Of a stretch of 39,575 nt of DNA, positions 16,445 through 23,908 are shown one piece after another (positions within the stretch are counted from its first letter, which is position 1; every line of letters starts with the position of its first letter). The notes beneath the pieces were generated by a model. It was not told the DNA's origin, made no database searches, and saw only the letters and a program-made list of their open reading frames with translations. A program made the translations under genes and the position numbers. Source of the stretch: a virus; IMG/VR virus record IMGVR_UViG_3300042691_020395, positions 1-39,575 of that record, one strand, 5' to 3'.

Positions 16445-16450
16445 TACAAT
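16445..16450 (+). promoter_or_regulatory. Putative -10 element of the HNH gene at 16458
   Basis: TACAAT (5 of 6 matches to TATAAT) is followed by only 7 nt before ATG 16458. No Shine-Dalgarno sequence fits between them. Transcription from it would start at or next to the ATG, giving a leaderless message. No good -35 is visible. Confidence 0.45.
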
Positions 16451-16457
16451 TACGTCC

Positions 16458-17066
16458 ATGCCAAAGGGCCACCCCGGCGAACGCAACTGCAAAGCGAAAC
16501 TGAGCGCCGAAGACGTGCGCTTGATTCGCCTCAGCAGCGAGCGACAAGGCGACCTCGCCACGCGTTACAACGTTAGCCCGGACACGATCCACAACATCCG
16601 CAGCCGGAAGACATGGCGCCATCTGGCCGACGAAGGCGGACCACCGCGGCCATCGGCCGAACTCGAAGAATGGCGCCCCGTGACGCTGGCTCCGTTCGCT
16701 GGGCGATACGCCGTCTCCGACTTGGGCCGCGTCAGAGTCGTCCGCGGCGCCCATCTGCCGCAGCCTATTCGGCGCCTGATCCGAAACGCGATGGGCTACA
16801 CCACCGTCGTCCTGACTGCACAGGGGCGACAGCAGCGCGTCCCTGTTCATCGCTTGGTTGCGATGGAGTTTCTTGGGCCACGACAGCCGGGCCATCACGT
16901 GAACCACAAGAACGGCGACAAGGAAGACGCACGACTCTCGAATTTGGAGTACGTGACTCCACGAGAGAACGTCTTGCACGCCATTCGGGTCGGTCTCAGA
17001 CCCGCAGGCCCGCCGCCGCGCAAGCCGCGTCATCCCAAGCCCTCCTCGACGTCCATGATCATTTGA
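16458..17066 (+). CDS. HNH homing endonuclease with N-terminal HTH and NUMOD4 domain, 202 aa
   Basis: Residues 12-56 are a helix-turn-helix module (KLSAEDVRLIRLS, LATRYNVSPDTIHNI, KTWRHL). Residues 70-95 match the NUMOD4 motif (EEWRPVTL, YAVSDLGRVR). Residues 129-175 are the HNH_3 nuclease core: HRLVA (131-135), HHVNHKNGD (146-154) and NLEYVTPREN (162-171). It is antisense to the virion genes. Its 3' end overlaps the last 37 bp of the tail-hub gene, while its 5' end abuts the fibre gene. The HTH is related to that of the HNH protein at 13367, but sits at the other end of the protein. Confidence 0.9.
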   Translation: MPKGHPGERNCKAKLSAEDVRLIRLSSERQGDLATRYNVSPDTIHNIRSRKTWRHLADEGGPPRPSAELEEWRPVTLAPFAGRYAVSDLGRVRVVRGAHLPQPIRRLIRNAMGYTTVVLTAQGRQQRVPVHRLVAMEFLGPRQPGHHVNHKNGDKEDARLSNLEYVTPRENVLHAIRVGLRPAGPPPRKPRHPKPSSTSMII

Positions 17067-18724
17067 AGGAGGTTCCAAGGCACACCATCCGACACCACCA
17101 CTTCGAAGATCCGATCCCGCGAGCGCCCGCCGCGCTGCCACAGCGCCCGATGCGCGTACTGCCCCATCCGACCGGCCGATCGCCAATGCTCGTTCGACCA
17201 CGTATGGCCGCCGTCATCCGACCAGCGCAGCATGATCTGCGGATCGCGCCCCTGCCCCGTCGCCAGGGCCCGGCCGCACTCCAGATCGACCTGGACGGTG
17301 CCATAGAACCGCGTCCGTTGCTCGAGCGAGAGATGCGGCGCCCGCCGCAACCGCCGCGGAATCAGTGTCTCCGTCGTATAGCCCGAGGGCGACGGCCCGG
17401 GAGGCGGCAGCGGGAAGATCGGCGGCAACGGCGACTGCGCGGCGTACCACAGCAGGAACGGACACGTGGACGACGGCACGAACGCATCCGCCACCGCCGT
17501 GGTCGCATAGTCCGCCCGGGCGTAGACCTGGCCGGACTGCAGCGCCGTCGTGAACGACGCCAGCGCCACGCCATCGCTCACGCGCACCCGTTCAAACGTG
17601 GCCGTCCAGTTGTCCACGGTCCAGATCCAGAACGACGTGGGATCATCCGGGCCGTGGGCGATCAGCTTCGGCGTCGTCGCCCCAAACGTGAAAGTATTCT
17701 GGACCACGCCGGCCGCGTTGTAGCGAATGACTTCCACCTCGAACGGGGAAGCGAACTGCGCCCAGAGCACCAAGACCGACGTGTCGGCGAGCACGATTAC
17801 CTGGACCGCGCGCCAGTTCGATCCGCTGTGCGTCGCAAACGTCGGCAGCGCCGCATTCGTCCCCAGATTCCACGCATAGACCGCGTTCGTGAGCTCCACC
17901 GTGTAGTACAGCGTGGCCTCGTCGAGACTCGGCGCGATGCTGATCACGCTCGCATGGCCCAGCGTCCACGTCGTCCCGCCGATCACGCCGGCGTTACTCA
18001 CCGTCTGCACCTTGGCCATCGTGGCGCCCGAGCCACCCGCGCAGACATAGAACGTAGCGTCTCGGTTCGTGCTGATCGGCTTCGCCTGCCCGGGCCCGAA
18101 GCCCGAGAAGCCCGACACCTCGGCCACGAGCGCGAAGGCGCTATCGTAGATCCGGAACACGTTGGACCCGAACGGCCAGATCGAGCGCCCCGACGACGGC
18201 AGGATGTCCGCGAAGTCGCCGCCCGGCGGGAACGCCACCACCGGGAAGCCCAACACGGCCCCCGTCGCGGCATCCAGCGCAATGATCGGCATATCGCCAT
18301 CGACCGTCGAAATCAGCAGCGACCCCGGCGCCACCGCCCCATTCGGCGCCGCCGCCGCGGACACCTCGAGCAGCACATCCGGCGCCGACCCCAGCGAGTT
18401 ACGGATCCGCAGGTAGTACGTGACGCCGGCCAGCACCGGGAAGTAGATCGGCCGATCAATCGCCGACACGGACCCGGATCCGATCGTCGTCACCTGTGTG
18501 AGACTCGACGGCGCGCCATACCACAGCGTGGTCTCAGGCGCGTACGTCACCGCGCCAGACGCCGCGGCGGCCTTGAAGCCCACGACGCCATCAACCGCCG
18601 ACGCGAACGACCACCACACGTCATAGTCCGGCGCCACCGCCCCGGACACGTCGAGCGACAGACTGTACGGCAGCGTATCGATGCCGAGCGCCGTCGCCGC
18701 GGTGAGATTCGTCGGCGCAGGCAT
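17030..18724 (-). CDS. Beta-rich adhesin-like module fused to the detached C-terminus of a gp10-like tail-hub protein, 564 aa
   Basis: ATG 18724 overlaps the stop of the 377-aa gene as TGATG. Residues 1-130 look like a beta-sandwich (PPC/fibronectin-like, VLAGVTYYLRIRNSLGSAP). Residues ~135-435 have repeated four-stranded units suggesting a beta-propeller (DGDMPIIALDAATGAVLGFP, NVFRIYDSAFALVAEV, YTVELTNAVYAWNLGTNA). A proline linker follows (PLPPIFPLPPPGPSPSG). Residues 450-564 (17030-17377) carry RRLRRAPHLSLEQ, GQGRDPQIMLRWSDDGGHTW, SNEHW and SRDRIFEVVVSD. These are the known C-terminal motifs of P22 gp10-like 'packaged DNA stabilisation' proteins, which are normally joined to the part encoded by the upstream gene. 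It is likely part of the tail hub carrying an extra surface module. Confidence 0.78.
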   Translation of the reverse strand: MPAPTNLTAATALGIDTLPYSLSLDVSGAVAPDYDVWWSFASAVDGVVGFKAAAASGAVTYAPETTLWYGAPSSLTQVTTIGSGSVSAIDRPIYFPVLAGVTYYLRIRNSLGSAPDVLLEVSAAAAPNGAVAPGSLLISTVDGDMPIIALDAATGAVLGFPVVAFPPGGDFADILPSSGRSIWPFGSNVFRIYDSAFALVAEVSGFSGFGPGQAKPISTNRDATFYVCAGGSGATMAKVQTVSNAGVIGGTTWTLGHASVISIAPSLDEATLYYTVELTNAVYAWNLGTNAALPTFATHSGSNWRAVQVIVLADTSVLVLWAQFASPFEVEVIRYNAAGVVQNTFTFGATTPKLIAHGPDDPTSFWIWTVDNWTATFERVRVSDGVALASFTTALQSGQVYARADYATTAVADAFVPSSTCPFLLWYAAQSPLPPIFPLPPPGPSPSGYTTETLIPRRLRRAPHLSLEQRTRFYGTVQVDLECGRALATGQGRDPQIMLRWSDDGGHTWSNEHWRSAGRMGQYAHRALWQRGGRSRDRIFEVVVSDGVPWNLLQMIMDVEEGLG

Positions 18725-19857
18725 CAGATCACCAGCGTTTCCGTGGCCAGATCCAGACTCATGCGATAGATCGCGCCGGAATTGCGCGCGCCCACCAGAT
18801 GCAGCCCCCACGCCGCGCAGTGGCACCGGCCCACATGCGGGAACCACGCCATCGACACGGGCGACCAGTGCGCCCGCTCATGCCACTGGCCCGTCGCCAC
18901 GTCATAGCACCACGTCGTATGGTCCACCCCCGAGCCCGCGACCGGCGGCGCCGGCAGGTAGAGCACATAGAAGGTGTGCCCCTCGTCCTGATACGTCCAC
19001 GCGATCGCATCCGACACACGCGGGCACTGGTTCAGCGCGAACTCGACCGCGTGATTGCTCACCCGTTCCGGCGTGTAGCCGTTGAACCGGAAGATCATCC
19101 GCGTGCCGTTCGTGTTCTGGCTCAGGAAGTAGATCGTATTGTCCAGCGGCACCGCGGCGTACGGCGCCCCGGCGCCCTGCTCAATGGACACGCCGGCGAT
19201 CGGCTGATAGATCGTCGAGGCGCCCACGTTCTGCCACACGCTCGTATAGAGCGACCCGAACGTGTAGATCTCCCGCCGCAACGGTACCTGCGCCACCACC
19301 AGATCACTCGTCGTCGAGATCTGGTACACGTCCAGCGCGTCCCAGTCCGTCCCGTCGAACAGCGCCGAGGTCTGAAACTGGTTCGTGCCCCGCTTGAGCG
19401 CCCCAAAGTAGCCGTCCGAGAACCACCCCATTTCCACCGGACTCGGGAAGTCCGGATCCGTGATCGGGGCGATCACGTTCGTGGTCAGGTCGTAGATGTA
19501 GCCGACCCCGCCGGACGTGATAAACAGCTGGTTGCCGTTCGTGCCGTTGCTGGAGATCGTCGCCGGCCGGCCGTCGAGCGTGGTCGAGCCCCGCAGCGCC
19601 ACGGTCCGATTCCGGAAGATCTCATAGAAGCTCGTCCCAGACACCGCGAACGTCCGCCCATCCTGCGAGAACAAGGCGCGGATCGGCGCGTTGTCGAGCA
19701 CCACGAACGGCTCGAGCCCCGGCGTCGGGACCAACCAGCCCGGCACCTTCGCCGAGCCCGGCGGCACCTCCGGATAGAAGTTGATCGTCTGCTCGTCGTT
19801 GACATTCTTCGAGCGGACTCGGTTCGATCCGCCGACGAAATTGGCGAGCACGGCCAC
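18724..19857 (-). CDS. P22 gp10-like tail hub / packaged-DNA stabilisation protein, N-terminal part, 377 aa
   Basis: The start is GTG 19857 (MAVLANFVGGSNRVRSKNVN). The N-terminal motif QTINFYPEVPPG, then PGWLVPTPGLEPFVVLDNAP and the 'VRALFSQDG..FAVSGTSFYEI' style region, are characteristic of phage gp10-like stabilisation proteins. The far end has TTWCYDVATGQWHERAHW, the PHVGRCHCAAWGLHLVGAR motif and SGAIYRMSLD, which in relatives continues directly into RRxRRAPHLS. Here it stops after ATETLVI, and the missing C-terminal segment is found at the end of the next gene. Function: seals the portal channel and joins tail to head. It follows gp4 with a 4-bp gap. Confidence 0.82.
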   Translation of the reverse strand: MAVLANFVGGSNRVRSKNVNDEQTINFYPEVPPGSAKVPGWLVPTPGLEPFVVLDNAPIRALFSQDGRTFAVSGTSFYEIFRNRTVALRGSTTLDGRPATISSNGTNGNQLFITSGGVGYIYDLTTNVIAPITDPDFPSPVEMGWFSDGYFGALKRGTNQFQTSALFDGTDWDALDVYQISTTSDLVVAQVPLRREIYTFGSLYTSVWQNVGASTIYQPIAGVSIEQGAGAPYAAVPLDNTIYFLSQNTNGTRMIFRFNGYTPERVSNHAVEFALNQCPRVSDAIAWTYQDEGHTFYVLYLPAPPVAGSGVDHTTWCYDVATGQWHERAHWSPVSMAWFPHVGRCHCAAWGLHLVGARNSGAIYRMSLDLATETLVI

Positions 19858-19861
19858 CCGA

Positions 19862-20590
19862 TCAGCTCCCGATCAGATAGTTGAACGTGGGGAAGGTCGC
19901 CGACTCGCCCTGGGCCGGCATCCCGGCATCGCGCGTGATCAGTTTCGGCGTGACCACGTTGTTGGCGAAGATCTGCGCCCGCGCCAACGACGCCTCACGG
20001 GACAGCCCCTCCGGCACCGGCTTGAGGAACAGCGCCGCGGCCTTCTCGGCCAGCGTCAGCGTCAGCGCCTCCTGATACCCCGGCGCCATGTCGAACGTGT
20101 CGGTGAGCGCCACCTGGGCGATCACGCGCCGGATCTGCAGCTGGACATCTCGTGCCGCGCTCGGCACCGGCCAGAAGTAGAGACGGCCATTCGGCCACGC
20201 GGGTTCATAGTACAGATCGGTCGGATACCCGTCCGTCAGCGCCGGCACCTGCTGCGCGGCCCACCACTGCGCATCGCGCAACGTGATCGGCTGGTAGCTG
20301 TTCGGCGTGCCGGCAATCACGAGCTGGGCGCTTTCGATGGACACCGGGCGCACGTTCAGCGCCCACGTCGCGCCAGACGGCCCGATCGTGGTCGGCGACG
20401 TACTCGGCACCAGCGTGTACGTCACGAACTGCTGCGCCACCGACGCCGGCTGGATCGCATTCCACAGATCGAGAATGCGATTCAGACGCCGGAGCAGCGC
20501 CGCCGCGTCATTCGGGTGCAGCGTCTCGCCGGCCGCGACGACGCCGATTTCTTCGGCCGCGTCCCGGCAGATGTCGGCGATCGTGGCCAT
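19862..20590 (-). CDS. P22 gp4-like head-tail adaptor (tail accessory factor), 242 aa
   Basis: MATIADICRDAAEEIGVVAAGE, then HPNDAAALLRRLNRILDLWNA, is the helical N-terminus typical of gp4-like adaptors that dock under the portal. It is followed by TTIGPSGATWALNVRPVSIE, a conserved beta element with the RP.xI motif, and GRLYFWPVPSAARDVQLQ. A further motif is APGYQEALTLTLAEKAAALF near residue 180. The order portal, scaffold, coat, gp4, gp10 is that of P22-like phages. No muramidase motif is visible. Confidence 0.82.
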   Translation of the reverse strand: MATIADICRDAAEEIGVVAAGETLHPNDAAALLRRLNRILDLWNAIQPASVAQQFVTYTLVPSTSPTTIGPSGATWALNVRPVSIESAQLVIAGTPNSYQPITLRDAQWWAAQQVPALTDGYPTDLYYEPAWPNGRLYFWPVPSAARDVQLQIRRVIAQVALTDTFDMAPGYQEALTLTLAEKAAALFLKPVPEGLSREASLARAQIFANNVVTPKLITRDAGMPAQGESATFPTFNYLIGS

Positions 20591-20593
20591 GCG

Positions 20594-20833
20594 CTACTCG
20601 GCCACCTTGCGCGGGCGCCCGCGGCGCTTCGGTTCCTCGGCCGGCGCGTCAGCGTCAGCCTCGGCCACGTCCGCCGCGGCCTCGGGCGCCGCCGGCGCGA
20701 CCGCCGCTTCCGCATCCACCCGGCGCCGATGCCACCCGCCGGCCAGCGCCTCCGTCAGATCCGACTCATTGGCCACGCGCAGATACGCCATCCCCTCCGC
20801 GCCGACCCGGTAGAGCATCCTCGGAAAGTCCAT
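20594..20833 (-). CDS. Small head-region protein with basic C-terminus, 79 aa
   Basis: The N-terminal half (MDFPRMLYRVGAEGMAYLRV, then EALAGGWHRRR) resembles short proteins often found beside phage coat/adaptor genes ('MLYR...GWH'). The middle is a negatively charged Ala/Glu/Asp linker. The C-terminus PKRRGRPRKVAE has the RGRP core of an AT-hook, a minor-groove DNA-binding peptide. It may touch packaged DNA or be a minor virion protein; function unknown. Confidence 0.65.
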   Translation of the reverse strand: MDFPRMLYRVGAEGMAYLRVANESDLTEALAGGWHRRRVDAEAAVAPAAPEAAADVAEADADAPAEEPKRRGRPRKVAE

Positions 20834-20916
20834 AGAGCTGGCTCCAGTGAAAAGGAACGGAGGCGGACCCGACGCCCGGAGCCACGAGCCCCGAGCCGCC
20901 CCCGTCTCGAGCGCGA
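20834..20916. other. 83-bp gap with weak hairpin, possible attenuator
   Basis: On the minus strand the sequence CGGGGCTCGTGGCTCCG can form a 6-bp stem (one G-U pair). GGCG...CGCC can form a second, followed by TCCGTTCCTTTTC. It is a weak terminator candidate between the decoration-like gene and the next head gene. The T-run is short and distant, so I am not confident. Confidence 0.25.
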
Positions 20917-21387
20917 CTAGGCCACCGCCGCCGCGATCGAACCGTGACCGATCAGCCGGTAGGCGTTGCTGCCCGAGCCGTCCGCGGCCTGCACCGACGT
21001 GAAGATCAGCGTGAACCGCTTCGAGGCGTTCGCCACGACCGTGAGCACCGAACTCTTGGAGTTGGAGCCCGTGGCCGCCGTGCCACCCGTGCCCACCGCC
21101 ACCGTCAGCGTGGTATCGCCCGTGTTGATCACGTCGAAGTCGAACGCCGTCCCGACGCCGACACCCAGCGATGCCAAGGCGGCGTAGAGCAGATCCGCCG
21201 TCGGCAGCGTGGCCGTCTGCGCGTCGTCCACGTTGAGCAGGAGCAGGCCGCCGAGCAGCTCGGCCGGCGTGATCGTGCGGGCGCCGCCGGCCGTGGTGAG
21301 CGTGGCCAGCGTCGGCGTCACCGTGGGGAACACGAGTGACTGGAAACGCGGGTAGGTCTGTGAAACCGTGGTCTGTCGAATTGCCAT
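20917..21387 (-). CDS. Head decoration-like structural protein, 156 aa
   Basis: The sequence is beta-rich and low in charge: TITPAELLGGLLLLNVDDAQ, LPTADLLYAALASLGVGVGT, FDFDVINTGDTTLTVAVGTG and KRFTLIFTS. This pattern (a 'TPAELLGG' helix, then strands with DVINT...TLT) is common in small proteins next to coat genes that act as capsid decoration or stabilising subunits. It lies immediately after the coat gene with a 19-bp gap, consistent with that role. Exact family not certain. Confidence 0.65.
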   Translation of the reverse strand: MAIRQTTVSQTYPRFQSLVFPTVTPTLATLTTAGGARTITPAELLGGLLLLNVDDAQTATLPTADLLYAALASLGVGVGTAFDFDVINTGDTTLTVAVGTGGTAATGSNSKSSVLTVVANASKRFTLIFTSVQAADGSGSNAYRLIGHGSIAAAVA

Positions 21388-21406
21388 GATGCTGCGTCCT
21401 CCCTGA

Positions 21407-22645
21407 CTAGCCGCACAGCACGCGCACGGCGCACTGATCGGCGTAGAGCTGGCCGAAGCCCATCAGGACGTCGAACCGGTTGACCATCTTCGACTGCTGC
21501 GGATCGAACATCCGCACGAACCGCACCGAGATCCCCGTCTTCGGATCCCGCGACTGCGAGGCCATCTCGCACGCCTTCGGCACTTCGAGCTTCACGCCGA
21601 CCAGCGCCAGCGCGTCCCGGTTGATCGCCAGACCGTTGAACCCCGTCTTGCCGTTCGGGCTGGCCGTGCCCGGGAACAGCGTCAGATCGGCGCCGGCCGC
21701 CGGCAGGGCGTCCACGTTCTGGTACTGCGAGCCCGGCCCGTAGATCGTCGGGTAGATGCTCACCGTGGCCGACGTGCCGCTGATCGTCTGGCTCGCCGAG
21801 GTGATCACGAACGTTTTCGCGGAGCCCGTCGAGCGCCGCGTCATCGGGTTGACCGCGTTCACACCCGCGATCGACACCACGTCGCCCTTGTTGAACACGT
21901 CGCCGTTGGTGCACGTCAGCACCAGAGACGACGCACCGGACGCCACCGCCGCCGTGCACTCGACCGTGCCCGCCCACGTGCCCGCCGTGTGCTCGTAGAG
22001 CGACATCGATTCGTACCAGTCGAAGCCGCTGTTGGTGCCGATCGAGCCTTCCTTGTACTGCCGGCTGATCTCGTCGGTCGGGTTGAAGTACTGCACCGCC
22101 GCGCTCACGAGCGACGTGTTGACCGACGGCGGGATGATCATGCCGCGCTTGGCTCCGGTCCAGCCCGCCAGCTCCACCATCTTCTGGCGCGCCTGATTCA
22201 TGGTCGCGAACGACGTGGGATCCGTGCCGAGCACGCCGACGACGTTCGACACGTTGTTCTTGGCGTAGAGCGCCGCCCGGGAATCGATTTCCTGGGCGAT
22301 CTGCGCCATCGCCGGTTCGAGGTACTCCTTGGCGATCTTGTCGCGGCCTCGCTCGAGCTGCAGCGCCTGTTCGGCCGAGTCCCATTCGAAGTCCACGCCG
22401 AAGATCTGATCGACCGTCACCGTGGTCGGGATCCGGTTGATCGCCTGCGGGTTGTAGCCGAGGCCATCACGGATCAGGAACCGCTGCGGGTAGTTCACGC
22501 GGACCGTTTCGCCAACGGCGAACTCCTTCGTGAACTCCTTGTTGTAGTCCGTGTTGAAGAACTGCGCGACCTGGAGCTTGTTCGTCAGAAGACGCAGACT
22601 CTCCATCGAGAGCCAATCGACGTACTGAAAGGAATTGGAAGCCAT
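21407..22645 (-). CDS. Major capsid (coat) protein, P22 gp5-like, 412 aa
   Basis: The start is ATG 22645 (MASNSFQYVDWLSMESLRLL); the frame also has a GTG just upstream, but GGGGGG sits 5-6 nt before the ATG. Residues 1-60 match the P22-type coat N-terminus (LTNKLQVAQFFNTDYNKEF, VGETVRVNYPQRFLIRDG). RDKIAKEYLEPAMAQIAQEID forms the long spine helix. About residues 210-320 are a beta-rich insertion (VECTAAVASGASSLVLTCTN, VVSIAGVNAV), the position of the I-domain of P22 coat. Length is close to the P22 coat protein (430). It follows the scaffold gene as expected. Confidence 0.88.
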   Translation of the reverse strand: MASNSFQYVDWLSMESLRLLTNKLQVAQFFNTDYNKEFTKEFAVGETVRVNYPQRFLIRDGLGYNPQAINRIPTTVTVDQIFGVDFEWDSAEQALQLERGRDKIAKEYLEPAMAQIAQEIDSRAALYAKNNVSNVVGVLGTDPTSFATMNQARQKMVELAGWTGAKRGMIIPPSVNTSLVSAAVQYFNPTDEISRQYKEGSIGTNSGFDWYESMSLYEHTAGTWAGTVECTAAVASGASSLVLTCTNGDVFNKGDVVSIAGVNAVNPMTRRSTGSAKTFVITSASQTISGTSATVSIYPTIYGPGSQYQNVDALPAAGADLTLFPGTASPNGKTGFNGLAINRDALALVGVKLEVPKACEMASQSRDPKTGISVRFVRMFDPQQSKMVNRFDVLMGFGQLYADQCAVRVLCG

Positions 22646-22701
22646 CACGGCCCCCCTTCACATTCGCACGACGCACGCGGGAGCGACCCCGCTCGGGGAG
22701 C

Positions 22702-23745
22702 CTAACCGCCGGCCTTCCGCCTCGCCACATCGCGGGCGTTGGCTTCGCGTATGTAGGACTCCGCGTCCCCACGCGCCAACGCCGCCTCGAGCGAATCAGA
22801 GGGACCGGCTGGACGACTGCCGAGCGTCGTCGCGGGCGGCGGCGCCTGCGATACGACAGACCTGACAGGCGCCGATGAGGGCGACCGCACCGTGGCGGTC
22901 AGCTCACCTTCGAGGCGTCCGAGCTGCCGCACCACCGCATCACGCGACGGCAGCGACAGAATCGAATCGAGCACCGCCGGATGATCCGACAGATGCTTGA
23001 GCAACAGCGGCGCCGCGTCCGAGTCCATCACCACCTGGGCCACCACGTTCCCCGCGTAGACAGGCGCGCCGGGCGTCAACATGGTCTCCGGGACCAGATC
23101 ACGCACCGCGGGCGCCAACGACGTGAGGAACGCCGGATCCTCGGCGATCACTTTCTCGATCTGCGACGAAAAGCCCTGGACCTTGGCCGCGATCTGCTGC
23201 TGGGCCAGTGCGTGCTGCCGCTCACCTTCGAGGGTATGAACGATGAGGGCGCGGGTGTAGTCCTCGTAGGTCTTCCCGGCGTTCTCGGGCTGGGCGTAGA
23301 ACTCGTCCAGCGTGGGGAACCCGGCAACAGGAGCCGTCGGGCGCGGAGCGGGCGACGAGGCCGCAGGTTGAGCGTCTGGTGCGCGTCGTTCGGTCCCGGA
23401 TCGGATGCCGTCCAGCTCGCCCCGCAACCGGGCCCGTTCCTGGAGCAGCGTGTCGATCTCGGCCTTGAGAGCTGCCTTGCGCGTCTCGGCGTTCGGTCTC
23501 GCCGGCGTGCCCGTTTCCGAGACGGGCGGTGCACTCGCATCCGTTGATGCGGCCTGCGCGGCAGGCTCGGGAGGCGTCGATCCCTCCGTCGTCGACACCG
23601 GCAGTGTAGCCGCCGGCAACTCGCCCGTCAAGCGCCAGCTATCCAGCTGCGCATCCGACAGGGAGCCGAGATCGATACTGGGCGCATCGCCCCCGCTCAG
23701 CACATCAACGGCGGGCGTCTCACTCGTGGCTTCAGGGCTGGTCAT
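22702..23745 (-). CDS. Scaffolding protein, 347 aa
   Basis: Acidic and Pro/Ala/Ser-rich first third (about 1-85), then a coiled coil (RKAALKAEIDTLLQERARLR), a Pro linker and a helical domain (FPTLDEFYAQPENAGKTYED, YTRALIVHTLEGERQHALAQ, IEKVIAEDPAFLTSLAPAVR). The order, lying between portal and coat genes, and the composition match scaffold proteins of P22-like phages, which direct coat assembly and leave before packaging. The C-terminus AESYIREANARDVARRKAGG is basic and helical, like the coat-binding C-terminal helix-turn-helix of P22 scaffold. Confidence 0.8.
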   Translation of the reverse strand: MTSPEATSETPAVDVLSGGDAPSIDLGSLSDAQLDSWRLTGELPAATLPVSTTEGSTPPEPAAQAASTDASAPPVSETGTPARPNAETRKAALKAEIDTLLQERARLRGELDGIRSGTERRAPDAQPAASSPAPRPTAPVAGFPTLDEFYAQPENAGKTYEDYTRALIVHTLEGERQHALAQQQIAAKVQGFSSQIEKVIAEDPAFLTSLAPAVRDLVPETMLTPGAPVYAGNVVAQVVMDSDAAPLLLKHLSDHPAVLDSILSLPSRDAVVRQLGRLEGELTATVRSPSSAPVRSVVSQAPPPATTLGSRPAGPSDSLEAALARGDAESYIREANARDVARRKAGG

Positions 23746-23908
23746 TGGCTCGTGGCTCCTTGGTGTCGCTCACATGGGCCGCCAGGCGCGCCTGCACCTC
23801 GGCCCAGACTTCCGGACTGTCGGCCCGCGCGCGCGCTTTGGCCAGCCGCGCCGGCGTCACCGGCTTTCCGGATCGCGTCAGCGCGTCAAACAACTGCGCC
23901 GCCGTCAC
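23732..23908 (-). CDS. Small hypothetical protein, 58 aa, GTG start
   Basis: The frame runs from GTG 23908, overlapping the portal stop as GTGA, to TGA 23734-23732, overlapping the scaffold start by 14 bp. It reads TAAQLFDALTRSGKPVTPAR, then LAKARARADSPEVWAEVQ. It is predicted to be two or three short helices with a basic middle. Double coupling with portal and scaffold is the reason to accept it. Function unknown. Confidence 0.55.
   Translation of the reverse strand: MTAAQLFDALTRSGKPVTPARLAKARARADSPEVWAEVQARLAAHVSDTKEPRANDQP

Noticed and set aside
16613-18769. Long plus-strand open frame (718 codons) across the tail-hub region
   Set aside because: Very Arg- and His-rich, no known motifs, and antisense to two motif-bearing genes; it is a by-product of high GC.
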